Positions 8,331 through 15,399 are shown, counted from the first letter of the stretch. The stretch is 16,594 bases of DNA from JBJGXI01 sp045635475 (GCF_045635475.1 NZ_JBJGXI010000074.1:1-16594); one strand, 5' to 3'. Numbers and translations: made by a program. The notes: generated by a model from the sequence alone, not told the origin.

Positions 8331-9521
8331 ATGACACAATTAGCTGAAGCACAGCTAAAAATAAAAGAAAGAATTTGGTCAAAAGACTTTGCCCTCATTT
8401 GCATGGCAAACTTTTTTATTTTCTTAGGGTTTCAAATGACCTTGCCAACACTACCATTGTTCGTACAACAATTGGGTGGAAGCGACCAACTAATTGGAGT
8501 AATTGTTGGTGTATTCACTTTTTCCGCTTTATTATTCCGACCTTATGCGGGGCATGCGTTAGAATCAAAAGGAAGACAATTTGTTTATATGCTAGGATTA
8601 GGCATTTTTGTTATATCTGTTGGCTCTTTTGCCTTTATCACTAGCATTGCAATATTGCTAATGATGCGTGTCGTGCAAGGTATTGGTTGGGGTCTATCCA
8701 CAACAGCTACTGGTACGATCGCTACAGATCTGATACCACCTAAGCGTCGTGGTGAGGGTATGGGGTATTTTGGCCTTTCTGGAAATATAGCACTAGCATT
8801 TGGTCCCGCGTTAGGATTAGCACTTGTTGGTACAATATCATTTACGCAATTATTCTTAATTTGTGGTGCACTCGGTCTCGTTGCCGTACTGTTAGCTTCG
8901 CAAATCACTTACAAAAAAGTAGAAGAGTCCGAATACAAAACGGTTCCCGTTAAATTCGATATTTTCGAAAAAAGTGCCATCCAACCGTCGATTCTGTTAT
9001 TCTTTATTACCGTAACCTTTGGCGGGATCGCATCATTTTTACCATTATACACAGCCGAGCAAGGAGTAGAAGGTATTGAGTTCTACTTTCTTGTATTTGC
9101 TATAGCCTTAATGCTATCACGGACATTCGCGGGTAAAATCTACGATACGAAAGGGCACATTGTCGTATTTTTGCCAGGTACAATCTTGATTGCAAGTGCC
9201 ATGCTATTATTAGTTTGGCTGCCGAATTCCTTCATTCTTTATACTGCAGCAGCACTATATGGATTCGGATTTGGTACAGTTCAACCAGCACTGCAAGCAT
9301 GGTCAGTCGATAAAGCTCCCGCTCATCGAAAAGGAATGGCCAACGCAACATTTTTCTCATTCTTTGACTTGGGTGTCGGTATCGGGGCAATATCATTCGG
9401 ACAAATAGCATATGTATTCGGATATAGCTTCATTTATTTAACATCAGCCTTTTCCGTGCTGATTTCAATCGCTATTTATATTGGTGTTCTATTAAAAGGC
9501 AGAAAAGCTACTATAATTTAA
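8331..9521 (+). CDS. MFS transporter, drug:H+ antiporter-like
   Basis: Twelve-helix major facilitator superfamily permease of 396 residues, probably exporting a small molecule by proton antiport. The N-terminal half begins DFALICMANFFIFLGFQMTL and PTLPLFVQQLGGSDQ. The motif-A-like loop between helices 2 and 3 is RPYAGHALESKGRQ, and the motif C-like region contains GYFGLSGNIALAFGPALGLAL (about residues 145-165). A second-half loop is SRTFAGKIYDTKG. ATG at 8331 is chosen over an in-frame GTG at 8322, because AAAGGTG lies six bases before the ATG and overlaps the GTG. It is the only plus-strand gene in the window. The substrate cannot be named. A palindrome before the start suggests local repression, and a terminator follows directly. 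Confidence 0.88.
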   Translation: MTQLAEAQLKIKERIWSKDFALICMANFFIFLGFQMTLPTLPLFVQQLGGSDQLIGVIVGVFTFSALLFRPYAGHALESKGRQFVYMLGLGIFVISVGSFAFITSIAILLMMRVVQGIGWGLSTTATGTIATDLIPPKRRGEGMGYFGLSGNIALAFGPALGLALVGTISFTQLFLICGALGLVAVLLASQITYKKVEESEYKTVPVKFDIFEKSAIQPSILLFFITVTFGGIASFLPLYTAEQGVEGIEFYFLVFAIALMLSRTFAGKIYDTKGHIVVFLPGTILIASAMLLLVWLPNSFILYTAAALYGFGFGTVQPALQAWSVDKAPAHRKGMANATFFSFFDLGVGIGAISFGQIAYVFGYSFIYLTSAFSVLISIAIYIGVLLKGRKATII

Positions 9522-9525
9522 TGCT

Positions 9526-9565
9526 AAAAAAACGGCGGACTTTTTTAAAGGTTCACCGTTTTTTT
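9526..9565. terminator. Bidirectional terminator between convergent genes
   Basis: AAAAAAACGG, a partly paired stem (one mismatch, one G-U pair) and CCGTTTTTTT make a hairpin with A and T tracts on its two sides. It follows the MFS stop by four bases and touches the stop codon of the convergent 97-residue protein gene, so it can end both transcripts. Confidence 0.8.
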
Positions 9566-9857
9566 ATAATTTATTTTCTAACCATTCCATCAGTTGTTTT
9601 TTTGGAAAATATCGTTGACCATTCAGCTCCACCATAGGTATGTCAGGGTATTTTTCTAGAAATGCCGGGATATCTGCTTTATCAATATCAATATTCCAAT
9701 GAAGATCCTTTTCTTTAATCAACCACGGTTCATTATCATCGACATCAAAATTCAACAAAGACTTACTATCCGCATTCCCAAAATTTTTCAAGCCTTCCCC
9801 GATAAAATACCCCATAGCAGCAAGACCAATTGCAAACCAGAAGAAATTAAAGTCCAT
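9564..9857 (-). CDS. Small membrane-anchored protein, unrecognised
   Basis: A 97-residue protein. Residues about 4-20 (NFFWFAIGLAAMGYFIG) form one membrane helix, followed by EGLKNF and an acidic linker. The C-terminal part, VELNGQRYFPKKQLMEWLENKL, resembles the last strand and helix of small excisionase-type winged helix domains, where a basic or aromatic residue precedes xxLxxWLE; that likeness is weak. ATG at 9857 is preceded by AAAGGGA about ten bases upstream. The gene begins 37 bases after the M50 protease gene and ends at a terminator, so it is the likely last gene of the peptide operon, but it could be an unrelated housekeeping gene. Function unknown. Confidence 0.75.
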   Translation of the reverse strand: MDFNFFWFAIGLAAMGYFIGEGLKNFGNADSKSLLNFDVDDNEPWLIKEKDLHWNIDIDKADIPAFLEKYPDIPMVELNGQRYFPKKQLMEWLENKL

Positions 9858-9894
9858 TTGTGATCAATCCCTTTGTTATCTTTTATAATTATAT

Positions 9895-11073
9895 CTAGTC
9901 CTTTTTCAGGATGTATTTTTTTGTCCAAGAGTATAATAGTAAGCTTATCATTATGATAGTTGTTAGTATGAAACCAATTGCATCCCAAAACGAGGTACTA
10001 TTAACCGAATTAAATAATTGTGGTACCGTATTGTTAAAAACAAAAAGTAATTGTGGTACAAAATAAAAAACAAAAAGACTCATCGTTAATGCTACACTGA
10101 ATAAATAGAACACGGCATAAAACCTAACAAACTTCTTTTCTGTTTCATACAATACATCATTACTAGTAGTTTTTACAATTGAAATTTTCTCGCTAATCCA
10201 CTTTTTTCCACTTTCCATTAAGTTATAGCATCCAGTTAAATTTTCCAATACATAATATAAATCTGTTTTCATAAAAACACTACACTGATAGATGAACTTA
10301 ATGAAAATATCGAAAATAATTACCGCCATAATACCTTGGAATATTGGGTTACTTGATATTAATGAACTAATTAATGCGATAAATAAAATAATATTATCGA
10401 ATAACAGTCCACCTAAATATGGTACTAGTCGCTGTTTTGGTTGTAACTTCCATGTAGGTGTGAGATCAGTTTGTAGAACAATTAAAAAAAGTCTATGTCC
10501 AATCTCAAGTTTAGTGGCCAAACCATAGGATCTGGCTGCCAAAATATGACCCCATTCATGGTGAAGTAGGATAACGAATGTTATGCCAGAATAAAGTAAT
10601 GTATTCATTATCATTGAATCAAATAAAAACAGGTCTTTATAATGTGGAAACAATTCTGGTTGTATAATAAAAATAGCAACATTAATAACTAATATTAAAA
10701 AATATAGTGACATCGTCCTTTTATTGAAATACCATTGACCTAATTTAATTGGAACACCTTGGAAATCTTTTGGGCTTTCATTTATCACTTGTTGATCAAT
10801 TATATCTCCATCAATAGATTCTACTATATTCATATCTATTAACTGATTTGTAAAATCAGTCATGTCTATTTGTTCTTGCGGATATTTGATTTTTAATACT
10901 TCAGCGATTTTATCATTTGGAAAATTTTGTTCCATCATTTCTATCGCATCCACACATATTTTAGGCATCTCAAAAAACTCACCAGTCAGATTGTTCTCTG
11001 CAATATAGTTTTTCTTATCCTGACGTATAGTTAAAGGGGAAAGTTTTATTTTCGAATTATTTTTAATGATCAT
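9895..11073 (-). CDS. PqqD-like/M50 peptide zinc metalloprotease, membrane protein
   Basis: A 392-residue polytopic membrane protein. Residues about 1-95 have the look of a PqqD-like winged-helix peptide-recognition domain (LSPLTIRQDKKNYIAENNLTGEFFEM and further). Helices follow from about residue 121. The zinc site HHEWGH (HExxH at 172-176) sits at the end of a helix, and KTDLYYVLENLTGC with Asp271 supplies the third ligand, as in COG1994-type 'putative peptide zinc metalloproteases' and the YydH group of peptide systems. More helices lie near 310-330 and 350-375. ATG has AAAGGTGG upstream. It follows the 28-residue peptide gene after 80 bases holding two hairpins, and precedes the 97-residue gene by 37 bases. 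Inferred role: binding and cleaving, or otherwise maturing, that peptide in the membrane. Confidence 0.85.
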   Translation of the reverse strand: MIIKNNSKIKLSPLTIRQDKKNYIAENNLTGEFFEMPKICVDAIEMMEQNFPNDKIAEVLKIKYPQEQIDMTDFTNQLIDMNIVESIDGDIIDQQVINESPKDFQGVPIKLGQWYFNKRTMSLYFLILVINVAIFIIQPELFPHYKDLFLFDSMIMNTLLYSGITFVILLHHEWGHILAARSYGLATKLEIGHRLFLIVLQTDLTPTWKLQPKQRLVPYLGGLLFDNIILFIALISSLISSNPIFQGIMAVIIFDIFIKFIYQCSVFMKTDLYYVLENLTGCYNLMESGKKWISEKISIVKTTSNDVLYETEKKFVRFYAVFYLFSVALTMSLFVFYFVPQLLFVFNNTVPQLFNSVNSTSFWDAIGFILTTIIMISLLLYSWTKKYILKKD

Positions 11074-11100
11074 AAATTAGCTGCCACCTTTTTAAAATGT

Positions 11101-11135
11101 AAAAGGATACTAGAATATTAGACTAGCATCCTTTT
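11101..11135 (-). terminator. Intra-operon terminator/attenuator after the peptide gene
   Basis: In the minus-strand transcript, AAAAGGATGCTAG pairs along 13 positions (one G-U) with CTAGTATCCTTTT around a nine-base loop, followed by an imperfect U-rich stretch. The G-U pair would be an A-C mismatch on the other strand, so the structure serves minus-strand RNA. It would let the short peptide transcript accumulate above the protease message. Confidence 0.7.
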
Positions 11136-11138
11136 ACT

Positions 11139-11163
11139 AAAATCATTTTTCTATTATGATTTT
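11139..11163 (-). other. Hairpin overlapping the stop codon of the peptide gene
   Basis: AAAATCAT (11139-11146) and ATGATTTT (11156-11163) form an eight-base-pair AT-rich stem with a nine-base loop. It overlaps the peptide gene's stop codon and precedes the terminator-like hairpin. Confidence 0.5.
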
Positions 11164-11240
11164 GGTGGAGGAGGAAAGAAAATGCACCACCAACAAAGGC
11201 TACCTGTAGTTTTCACCTTAGAAAGTTTACGAATTTGCAT
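11154..11240 (-). CDS. Putative 28-residue RiPP-like precursor peptide
   Basis: Very short gene with ATG at 11240 and a strong ribosome binding site AAAGGTGGTGA ending five bases ahead. The peptide has a basic N-terminal half, MQIRKLSKVK then TTGSL, and a strikingly different C-terminal half, CWWCIFFPPPPKS (residues 16-28). Cysteines stand two apart around a Trp pair, then aromatic residues, four prolines and a Lys-Ser tail. It lies 32 bases after the HD-GYP gene and directly before a PqqD-like/M50 membrane protease, the classic place for a precursor, and is followed by two hairpins. I infer a leader-core peptide matured by the protease, possibly with a disulfide or cysteine-derived ring, acting as signal or toxin. 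I recognise no known family. It could be a chance open frame, but the binding site and context argue against that. Confidence 0.72.
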   Translation of the reverse strand: MQIRKLSKVKTTGSLCWWCIFFPPPPKS

Positions 11241-11272
11241 AATTTCACCACCTTTCATTTAAAATTTATATA

Positions 11273-12418
11273 TCAACTATTTAAGTATTCTAACCATTTA
11301 GGATAGACTTCCTTAAATGCGTCAACTAACGTTGGGTCAAACTGCGTACCTTTACCCTGTATTATTCGTTTATATGCCTCTTCTGCAGGCAATGCAGGTC
11401 GATATGAACGTGAAGATGTCATTGCATCAAAAGAATCAGCAATAGCAACTAATCTTGCCAAAAGCGGTATATTTTGATTACTTAGTTGGTCAGGGTATCC
11501 TTTTCCATCCCAGCGCTCATGGTGACTTCTTACTACACTTATACAATTTTGCAAACCCTCAATATTTGTTACTACTTTAGATCCAATCACTGGATGACTC
11601 TTAATTATTTCAAATTCTTCATCCGTTAATTTCCCTGGTTTAGTTAAGATATAATCTGGAATGTTTGCTTTTCCTATGTCATGCAATAAACAAGCAAAGT
11701 TAAGTGATCTTAAATCTAATTCGCTAAACTTTCCTAGATTTTTAGCAAAAATAATAGAATACTTTGCTACCCGTTGACTATGTCCTCGTGTATATCGATC
11801 CTTTAATTCTAAAGTTTCGACAACACCTCTCACAATTCCTTCTATTTGTACATCATATGAATCTTTTATTGCATTTACGTACTTGTGGAATCTAATGAGT
11901 ATAATATAAGTAAAGATTGAAATAACGGCAATAATACTTATAGGTGCTATAACATTGGTTGTTTGCAAGATTATACCAACCAAACTGTATTTTAAGAGGG
12001 TTCCAATCAGAACTGTAAAAAAATATTTATTATTTACAAATATTGGCGTGAACAATATAAAAAAGATTTCTGTAATACTTCCAACATAGTAACTATCACT
12101 ATTACCCCAATATAAAATAATATCATTCACAAAAATAATTGCAGTGTACGTTATAAAATAAATGTATTTTATTAGTCCTGGGTTGTCCTTATTAAAAAAA
12201 TAAATAGCAATTGGTAGTAAACCTAAAAGAATTATGTATATTCCATAAGTAACACCCTGGGATACTACTTCATCTGCCCCATAAACTAAAAATTGTCCCA
12301 GAAATAATTCATATATTTCATAGCCTATTGAGATTGTATAGAATAGTATAAGGAAAAGTCTTGCTGCATATTTCTCTTCATTCAAGAGTGCGACACTATT
12401 AATATTTTTTTTTTGCAT
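11273..12418 (-). CDS. Membrane HD-GYP domain protein, probable c-di-GMP phosphodiesterase
   Basis: Protein of 381 residues from the ATG at 12418. The N-terminal half (to about residue 180) has six or so hydrophobic helices with no recognised sensor domain. The C-terminal half is a complete HD-GYP domain: RGHSQRVAKYS (His213), LLHDIGK (His246-Asp247), IKSHPVIGSK (His275), SHHERWDGKGYP (His299, His300, GYP 307-309) and ADSFDAMTSSRSYRPAL. The domain hydrolyses cyclic dinucleotides, usually c-di-GMP. The start at 12418 is preferred because GTGAGG lies nine bases upstream; an ATG at 12445 lacks a binding site. Ten A residues follow the start codon closely. The gene ends 32 bases before the small peptide gene, so they may be cotranscribed. 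Confidence 0.88.
   Translation of the reverse strand: MQKKNINSVALLNEEKYAARLFLILFYTISIGYEIYELFLGQFLVYGADEVVSQGVTYGIYIILLGLLPIAIYFFNKDNPGLIKYIYFITYTAIIFVNDIILYWGNSDSYYVGSITEIFFILFTPIFVNNKYFFTVLIGTLLKYSLVGIILQTTNVIAPISIIAVISIFTYIILIRFHKYVNAIKDSYDVQIEGIVRGVVETLELKDRYTRGHSQRVAKYSIIFAKNLGKFSELDLRSLNFACLLHDIGKANIPDYILTKPGKLTDEEFEIIKSHPVIGSKVVTNIEGLQNCISVVRSHHERWDGKGYPDQLSNQNIPLLARLVAIADSFDAMTSSRSYRPALPAEEAYKRIIQGKGTQFDPTLVDAFKEVYPKWLEYLNS
12405..12414 (-). repeat. A10 homopolymer directly after the HD-GYP start codon
   Basis: The coding strand reads ATGC followed by ten A residues. A gain or loss of one A by replication or transcription slippage would shift the frame within the first five codons. 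Confidence 0.75.
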
Positions 12419-12868
12419 GATTGGTAACCTCACTATAAATGACATTCTAACTCTAATGTTTTATCAAAGTTTTAGATTATGAGATTCCTCTATTTATATC
12501 TTAGAGAAACATGAGTAATAACCAAAGGGACTTTTGACCTATATTAGAGTTTTATTTAGATTTTTTTGATTCATTGACAAGAATCGTGTAGATTCGACAC
12601 TCTTATTATACAACAAACTGTCAAAGAAGAAAGTAAAAGAAAGTAAATTGTTAGTAATCTTCTCATATTCATTCTAGTTATCAAGTAATAGAAAAATTTA
12701 TAAATAGTTTATCACATAGTTATTAGAAAAGTATAAATGGTTAATATAAGAACAATTAAATTTAAGAATTTATAATTTACTAATCTTAATTTCACAATGA
12801 TGCTAGTATAGTTTTATAAAAGATATAATATATTGTTTAGTTTACATAATGAAAGAGTTCATTCAAAT
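12419..12868. other. AT-rich intergenic stretch of about 450 bases, no gene seen
   Basis: No start codon with a ribosome binding site and no protein-like frame is seen on either strand. It must hold the promoter of the HD-GYP gene and the end of the Mistic-like transcript. A minus-strand TATAAT (12605-12610) has no good -35. A short inverted repeat GAATC-N5-GATTC lies at 12581-12595. No remnant of a potassium channel is recognisable. Confidence 0.6.
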
Positions 12869-13111
12869 TTACTTATTTTCACTTTCATCAACATCATCCA
12901 AATCCAACCAAGACAACATTTCATGTACAACAGTATTTATTTTATCATTTACCATCTCATCACCATATTTTCTTTTAGCACGTTCGATGTTCACGAGGAC
13001 TTTGTCACTAAACTGAATAACAGGTTCGTCAGTTTCAATATTATTAAAAAGATCAATTATTTCATCTAATGATTTATCAAATCTTTTTCTTTCAATTTCC
13101 GTTGCCTTCAT
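12869..13111 (-). CDS. mstX: Mistic-like membrane-integrating protein, short form
   Basis: An 80-residue acidic helical protein. It aligns from memory with the C-terminal 84 or so residues of Bacillus subtilis Mistic: start MKATEIERKRFDKSLDEI, centre DEPVIQFSDKVLVNIERAK, then RKYGDEMVNDKINTVVHEML (B. subtilis: DEPLIQL, MYGQEKLNEKLNTIIKQIL). Mistic folds into or onto the membrane without a signal peptide and in B. subtilis is encoded just ahead of the potassium channel gene yugO. Start at ATG 13111, with GGGGTG six bases ahead; upstream in-frame GTG and ATG codons overlap that site. It ends in LDLDDVDESENK. No channel gene is adjacent here. Function inferred only from likeness. Confidence 0.75.
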   Translation of the reverse strand: MKATEIERKRFDKSLDEIIDLFNNIETDEPVIQFSDKVLVNIERAKRKYGDEMVNDKINTVVHEMLSWLDLDDVDESENK

Positions 13112-13170
13112 ATACATCACCCCGAATTAGATTATCCAAAGTCTTATTATTTACGCACTTATCAAAAATA

Positions 13171-13204
13171 CTAAAAGGACCAGACTAATCCCTGGTCCTT
13201 TTAG
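13171..13204 (-). terminator. Terminator of the nanoRNase gene
   Basis: A perfect 13-base-pair stem CTAAAAGGACCAG / CTGGTCCTTTTAG with an eight-base loop ends two bases from the nanoRNase stop codon. The A-rich and T-rich arm ends could allow function in either direction. Confidence 0.85.
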
Positions 13205-13205
13205 G

Positions 13206-14393
13206 CTATCCCTGCTCTGTCTTCTTAACTTCTTCAATCAAGTAGTTGACGAAATATTCATCTCGTACCAACCAAGCTTGATGATATCTTTTTAAATATT
13301 GTTCAGTTTCTTCAAAACTGCTAAAAGTTTGTTCCATAATTTCTTGATTTTGTTTAATTACCCATTCTTGTTCATTTTTAAAATAAACAAAAAACATGTC
13401 ATTATCTCGATTTTTATACATGGCTCCAAAAGTAGATTCTTTTACATTAAAACTATTTTGTTTAGCGTCTTCTTTTAAAGGCTCTAATTGAAATGTCGCT
13501 GCGACAAAATACTTGTATGCATCCTCAGTCAATTTTGCTCCCGATGCTTTTGCATGTCCGCCACCACCAAAAGTAGCCGCAATTGCAGAAACATCGACAT
13601 TATCATGAATCGTACGGAATCCCATTCGCCTTCCACCAATATTTAAAATTACAATATAATCTAAGTGTGGAAACTCTTTACCTAACTCGTTTCCAAGTTC
13701 TGAATGATACATTTCAGCATAAACGACTCCGGCAAAATGATTATTTAATTGCGTTTGTACTAATTCACGCTTTTTCTTTTTTATATAGCGCTCTATCTTA
13801 TGTTCTTCCATTTGAAGAATCTTTTGTTCAAATTCATCAAAATCAAAATGATTACTTGTTGTAAGGCGGTGTAGCATTTTTTGTTCAAATTCCTCTATAG
13901 ATACTAAGAAGAACAATGCATTGAGCCGTTTTGCCTTTAGGTTATCATTTTTCTCCCATTCCCACGTATCATATTGCCTGACAAGCTCTACGAACTCCGA
14001 GACAGCAGAAGAAGGCTCCATTAATCCTTTGCCAATGAGGTATTCGTAAAACAATGAAGTTGCTGATGTTAAGTTACCTTTATCGTCTTCCACAACAACA
14101 CTTGCCCATTCATAATCATTATAAGCAGTCGCAGATTTATGATGATCAATTAACTGCAACTTAGCACTGGACTGATAGAACTCTTCCAGTTTTGTTTCAT
14201 TTTCTTTGCTTACTGATAAATCTGTAATGAATAAAAACGTATCTTCATTTTCATTTTCTAAAAACCACTTCACCTCTCGGTCAAGGCCCGAAATCGAGTT
14301 ATATCGGACATTCACCTGTTTATCAAAAGCGAGTTTAGCAATAATTCCACACCCGACACCGTCTAAATCGTTATGCGATAGTAGTTTATACAT
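13206..14393 (-). CDS. nrnB: DHH-DHHA1 phosphoesterase, nanoRNase NrnB type
   Basis: A 395-residue cytoplasmic DHH-superfamily phosphoesterase, matching in length and layout NrnB (YngD) of B. subtilis, which degrades very short RNAs. Metal-binding DHH motifs run in order: SHNDLDG (His7, Asp9, Asp11), FITDLS (Asp58) and LIDHHKS (Asp83-His84-His85). The C-terminal DHHA1 substrate-binding motif is FGGGGHAKASGA (about 276-286). ATG at 14393 is preferred to an in-frame GTG at 14402, because GAGGTG lies six bases ahead of the ATG and overlaps the GTG, and the protein then begins with the family's MYxLxSHNDLDG. A single gene with its own terminator. NrnA or another DHH nuclease is less likely because of the length and N-terminus. 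Confidence 0.82.
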   Translation of the reverse strand: MYKLLSHNDLDGVGCGIIAKLAFDKQVNVRYNSISGLDREVKWFLENENEDTFLFITDLSVSKENETKLEEFYQSSAKLQLIDHHKSATAYNDYEWASVVVEDDKGNLTSATSLFYEYLIGKGLMEPSSAVSEFVELVRQYDTWEWEKNDNLKAKRLNALFFLVSIEEFEQKMLHRLTTSNHFDFDEFEQKILQMEEHKIERYIKKKKRELVQTQLNNHFAGVVYAEMYHSELGNELGKEFPHLDYIVILNIGGRRMGFRTIHDNVDVSAIAATFGGGGHAKASGAKLTEDAYKYFVAATFQLEPLKEDAKQNSFNVKESTFGAMYKNRDNDMFFVYFKNEQEWVIKQNQEIMEQTFSSFEETEQYLKRYHQAWLVRDEYFVNYLIEEVKKTEQG

Positions 14394-14459
14394 AATGTTC
14401 ACCTCTCTATGTAGTATGAGTTTTTCATCTCTAATTTATTGATAAGTAGAGTTTTGCAT

Positions 14460-14503
14460 AAAAAAAAGTACTTCATACCCTTTTAAAAAGAATACTAGTA
14501 CTT
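14460..14503 (-). terminator. Terminator of the tRNA array
   Basis: In the minus-strand RNA two AGTACT segments (14467-14472, 14497-14502) pair around an inner AT-rich stem with G-U pairs, and a run of seven or more U residues follows. It lies 34 bases downstream of tRNA-Tyr, the last gene of the array. Confidence 0.75.
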
Positions 14504-14536
14504 GTTGTATAAAGTGTTTAGAGTTATGTACAATAT

Positions 14537-14622
14537 TGGTGGAGGGAGTAGGGCTCGAACCTACGAACCCGATGGGAGCGGATTTACAGTCCGCCGCGTT
14601 TGGCCAACTTCGCTATCCCTCC
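14537..14622 (-). tRNA. tRNA-Tyr (GUA)
   Basis: Cloverleaf with acceptor stem GGAGGGA/TCCCTCC, anticodon GTA in CTGTAAA, a long variable arm and encoded CCA. Last tRNA of the array. Confidence 0.95.
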
Positions 14623-14639
14623 AAGATTAAATGTAAGTA

Positions 14640-14665
14640 CGACCAATAGACTAAAACTATGGTCG
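14640..14665 (-). other. Spacer hairpin 3' of tRNA-Val
   Basis: CGACC(A)ATAG pairs with CTATGGTCG as a nine-pair stem with one bulged base. It lies between tRNA-Val and tRNA-Tyr and is not followed by a U run, so a processing signal is more likely than a terminator. Confidence 0.55.
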
Positions 14666-14673
14666 GTTTTTGA

Positions 14674-14746
14674 TGGAGGATGCAGGGCTCGAACCTGCGA
14701 CCCCCTGCTTGTAAGGCAGGTGCTCTCCCAGCTGAGCTAATCCTCC
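14674..14746 (-). tRNA. tRNA-Val (UAC)
   Basis: Acceptor GGAGGAT with 3' partner ATCCTCC, anticodon TAC in CTTACAA, discriminator A. CCA is not encoded (TCA follows). Confidence 0.95.
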
Positions 14747-14775
14747 AAGATAAGGTAAGTTTTTTAGGTAAGTTA

Positions 14776-14793
14776 TTTTCGATTTCGCGAAAA
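14776..14793 (-). other. Spacer hairpin 3' of tRNA-Glu
   Basis: TTTTCG and CGAAAA flank a six-base loop (alternatively the palindrome TTTCGCGAAA), between tRNA-Glu and tRNA-Val. Confidence 0.45.
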
Positions 14794-14800
14794 ACATTAG

Positions 14801-14872
14801 TGACCCGTACGGGATTCGAACCCGTGATACCGCCGTGAAAGGGCGGTGTCTTAACCACTTGACCAACGGGCC
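14801..14872 (-). tRNA. tRNA-Glu (UUC)
   Basis: Acceptor GGCCCGT with ACGGGTC (one G-U), anticodon TTC in CTTTCAC, discriminator A. CCA is not encoded. Confidence 0.95.
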
Positions 14873-14893
14873 ATATTAGAAAAATTTAAGATT

Positions 14894-14922
14894 TCGAATA
14901 GTAGCTACTCCTGCTACTTCGA
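14894..14922 (-). other. Spacer hairpin 3' of tRNA-Ile
   Basis: TCGAA-TA-GTAGC pairs with GCTACTTCGA as a ten-pair stem with a two-base bulge and seven-base loop, between tRNA-Ile and tRNA-Glu. Confidence 0.55.
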
Positions 14923-14933
14923 TCATGGAGTAA

Positions 14934-15007
<74 letters not shown>

Positions 15008-15011
15008 TAAA

Positions 15012-15085
15012 TGGAGCGGGTGAAGGGAATCGAACCCTCGACATCAGCTTGGAAGGCTGAGGTTTTACCACTAAACTACACCCGC
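15012..15085 (-). tRNA. tRNA-Gly (UCC)
   Basis: Acceptor GCGGGTG/CACCCGC, anticodon TCC in CTTCCAA, discriminator U and encoded CCA. Confidence 0.95.
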
Positions 15086-15112
15086 AATTTCAGATATAGT
15101 TAGTTAAATTAA

Positions 15113-15188
<76 letters not shown>

Positions 15189-15209
15189 ATAATATTTTTA
15201 AAAGAAAAA

Positions 15210-15302
15210 TGGAGGAGGAAGAGGGATTCGAACCCCCGCGGGCTTTGACACCCCTGTCGGTTTTCAAGACCGATCCCTTCAGCCAGACTTGGGTATTCCT
15301 CC
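15210..15302 (-). tRNA. tRNA-Ser (UGA)
   Basis: Acceptor GGAGGAA/TTCCTCC, anticodon TGA in CTTGAAA, a long variable arm and encoded CCA. The discriminator base reads U, where G is usual for bacterial serine tRNAs. Confidence 0.95.
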
Positions 15303-15320
15303 ATATATAAACTTACTCAG

Positions 15321-15394
15321 TGGACCCTGCAGGACTCGAACCTGCGACCGATCGGTTATGAGCCGATAGCTCTAACCAACTGAGCTAAAGGTCC
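15321..15394 (-). tRNA. tRNA with CAU anticodon, probably tRNA-Ile2
   Basis: Acceptor GGACCTT with AGGGTCC, anticodon CAT in CTCATAA, discriminator A, no encoded CCA. The body GGACCTTTAGCTCAGTTGG and its place after tRNA-Met and before tRNA-Ser match the AUA-reading isoleucine tRNA of the B. subtilis trnB order as I recall it. If so, its C34 is converted to lysidine by TilS. A second methionine tRNA is the alternative. Confidence 0.85.
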
Positions 15395-15399
15395 AAAGA

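Noticed and set aside
9788..9988. 66-codon minus-strand frame between the protease and the 97-residue gene
   Set aside because: It overlaps both better-supported genes in another frame and lacks a family match or binding site.
12574..12610. Plus-strand TTGACA and TATTAT considered as a promoter
   Set aside because: Their spacing is over 20 bases and no plus-strand gene follows.
14613..14866. Open frames of 69-81 codons across tRNA genes
   Set aside because: They run through three cloverleaf-forming tRNAs; such frames give the typical spurious peptides of tRNA arrays.
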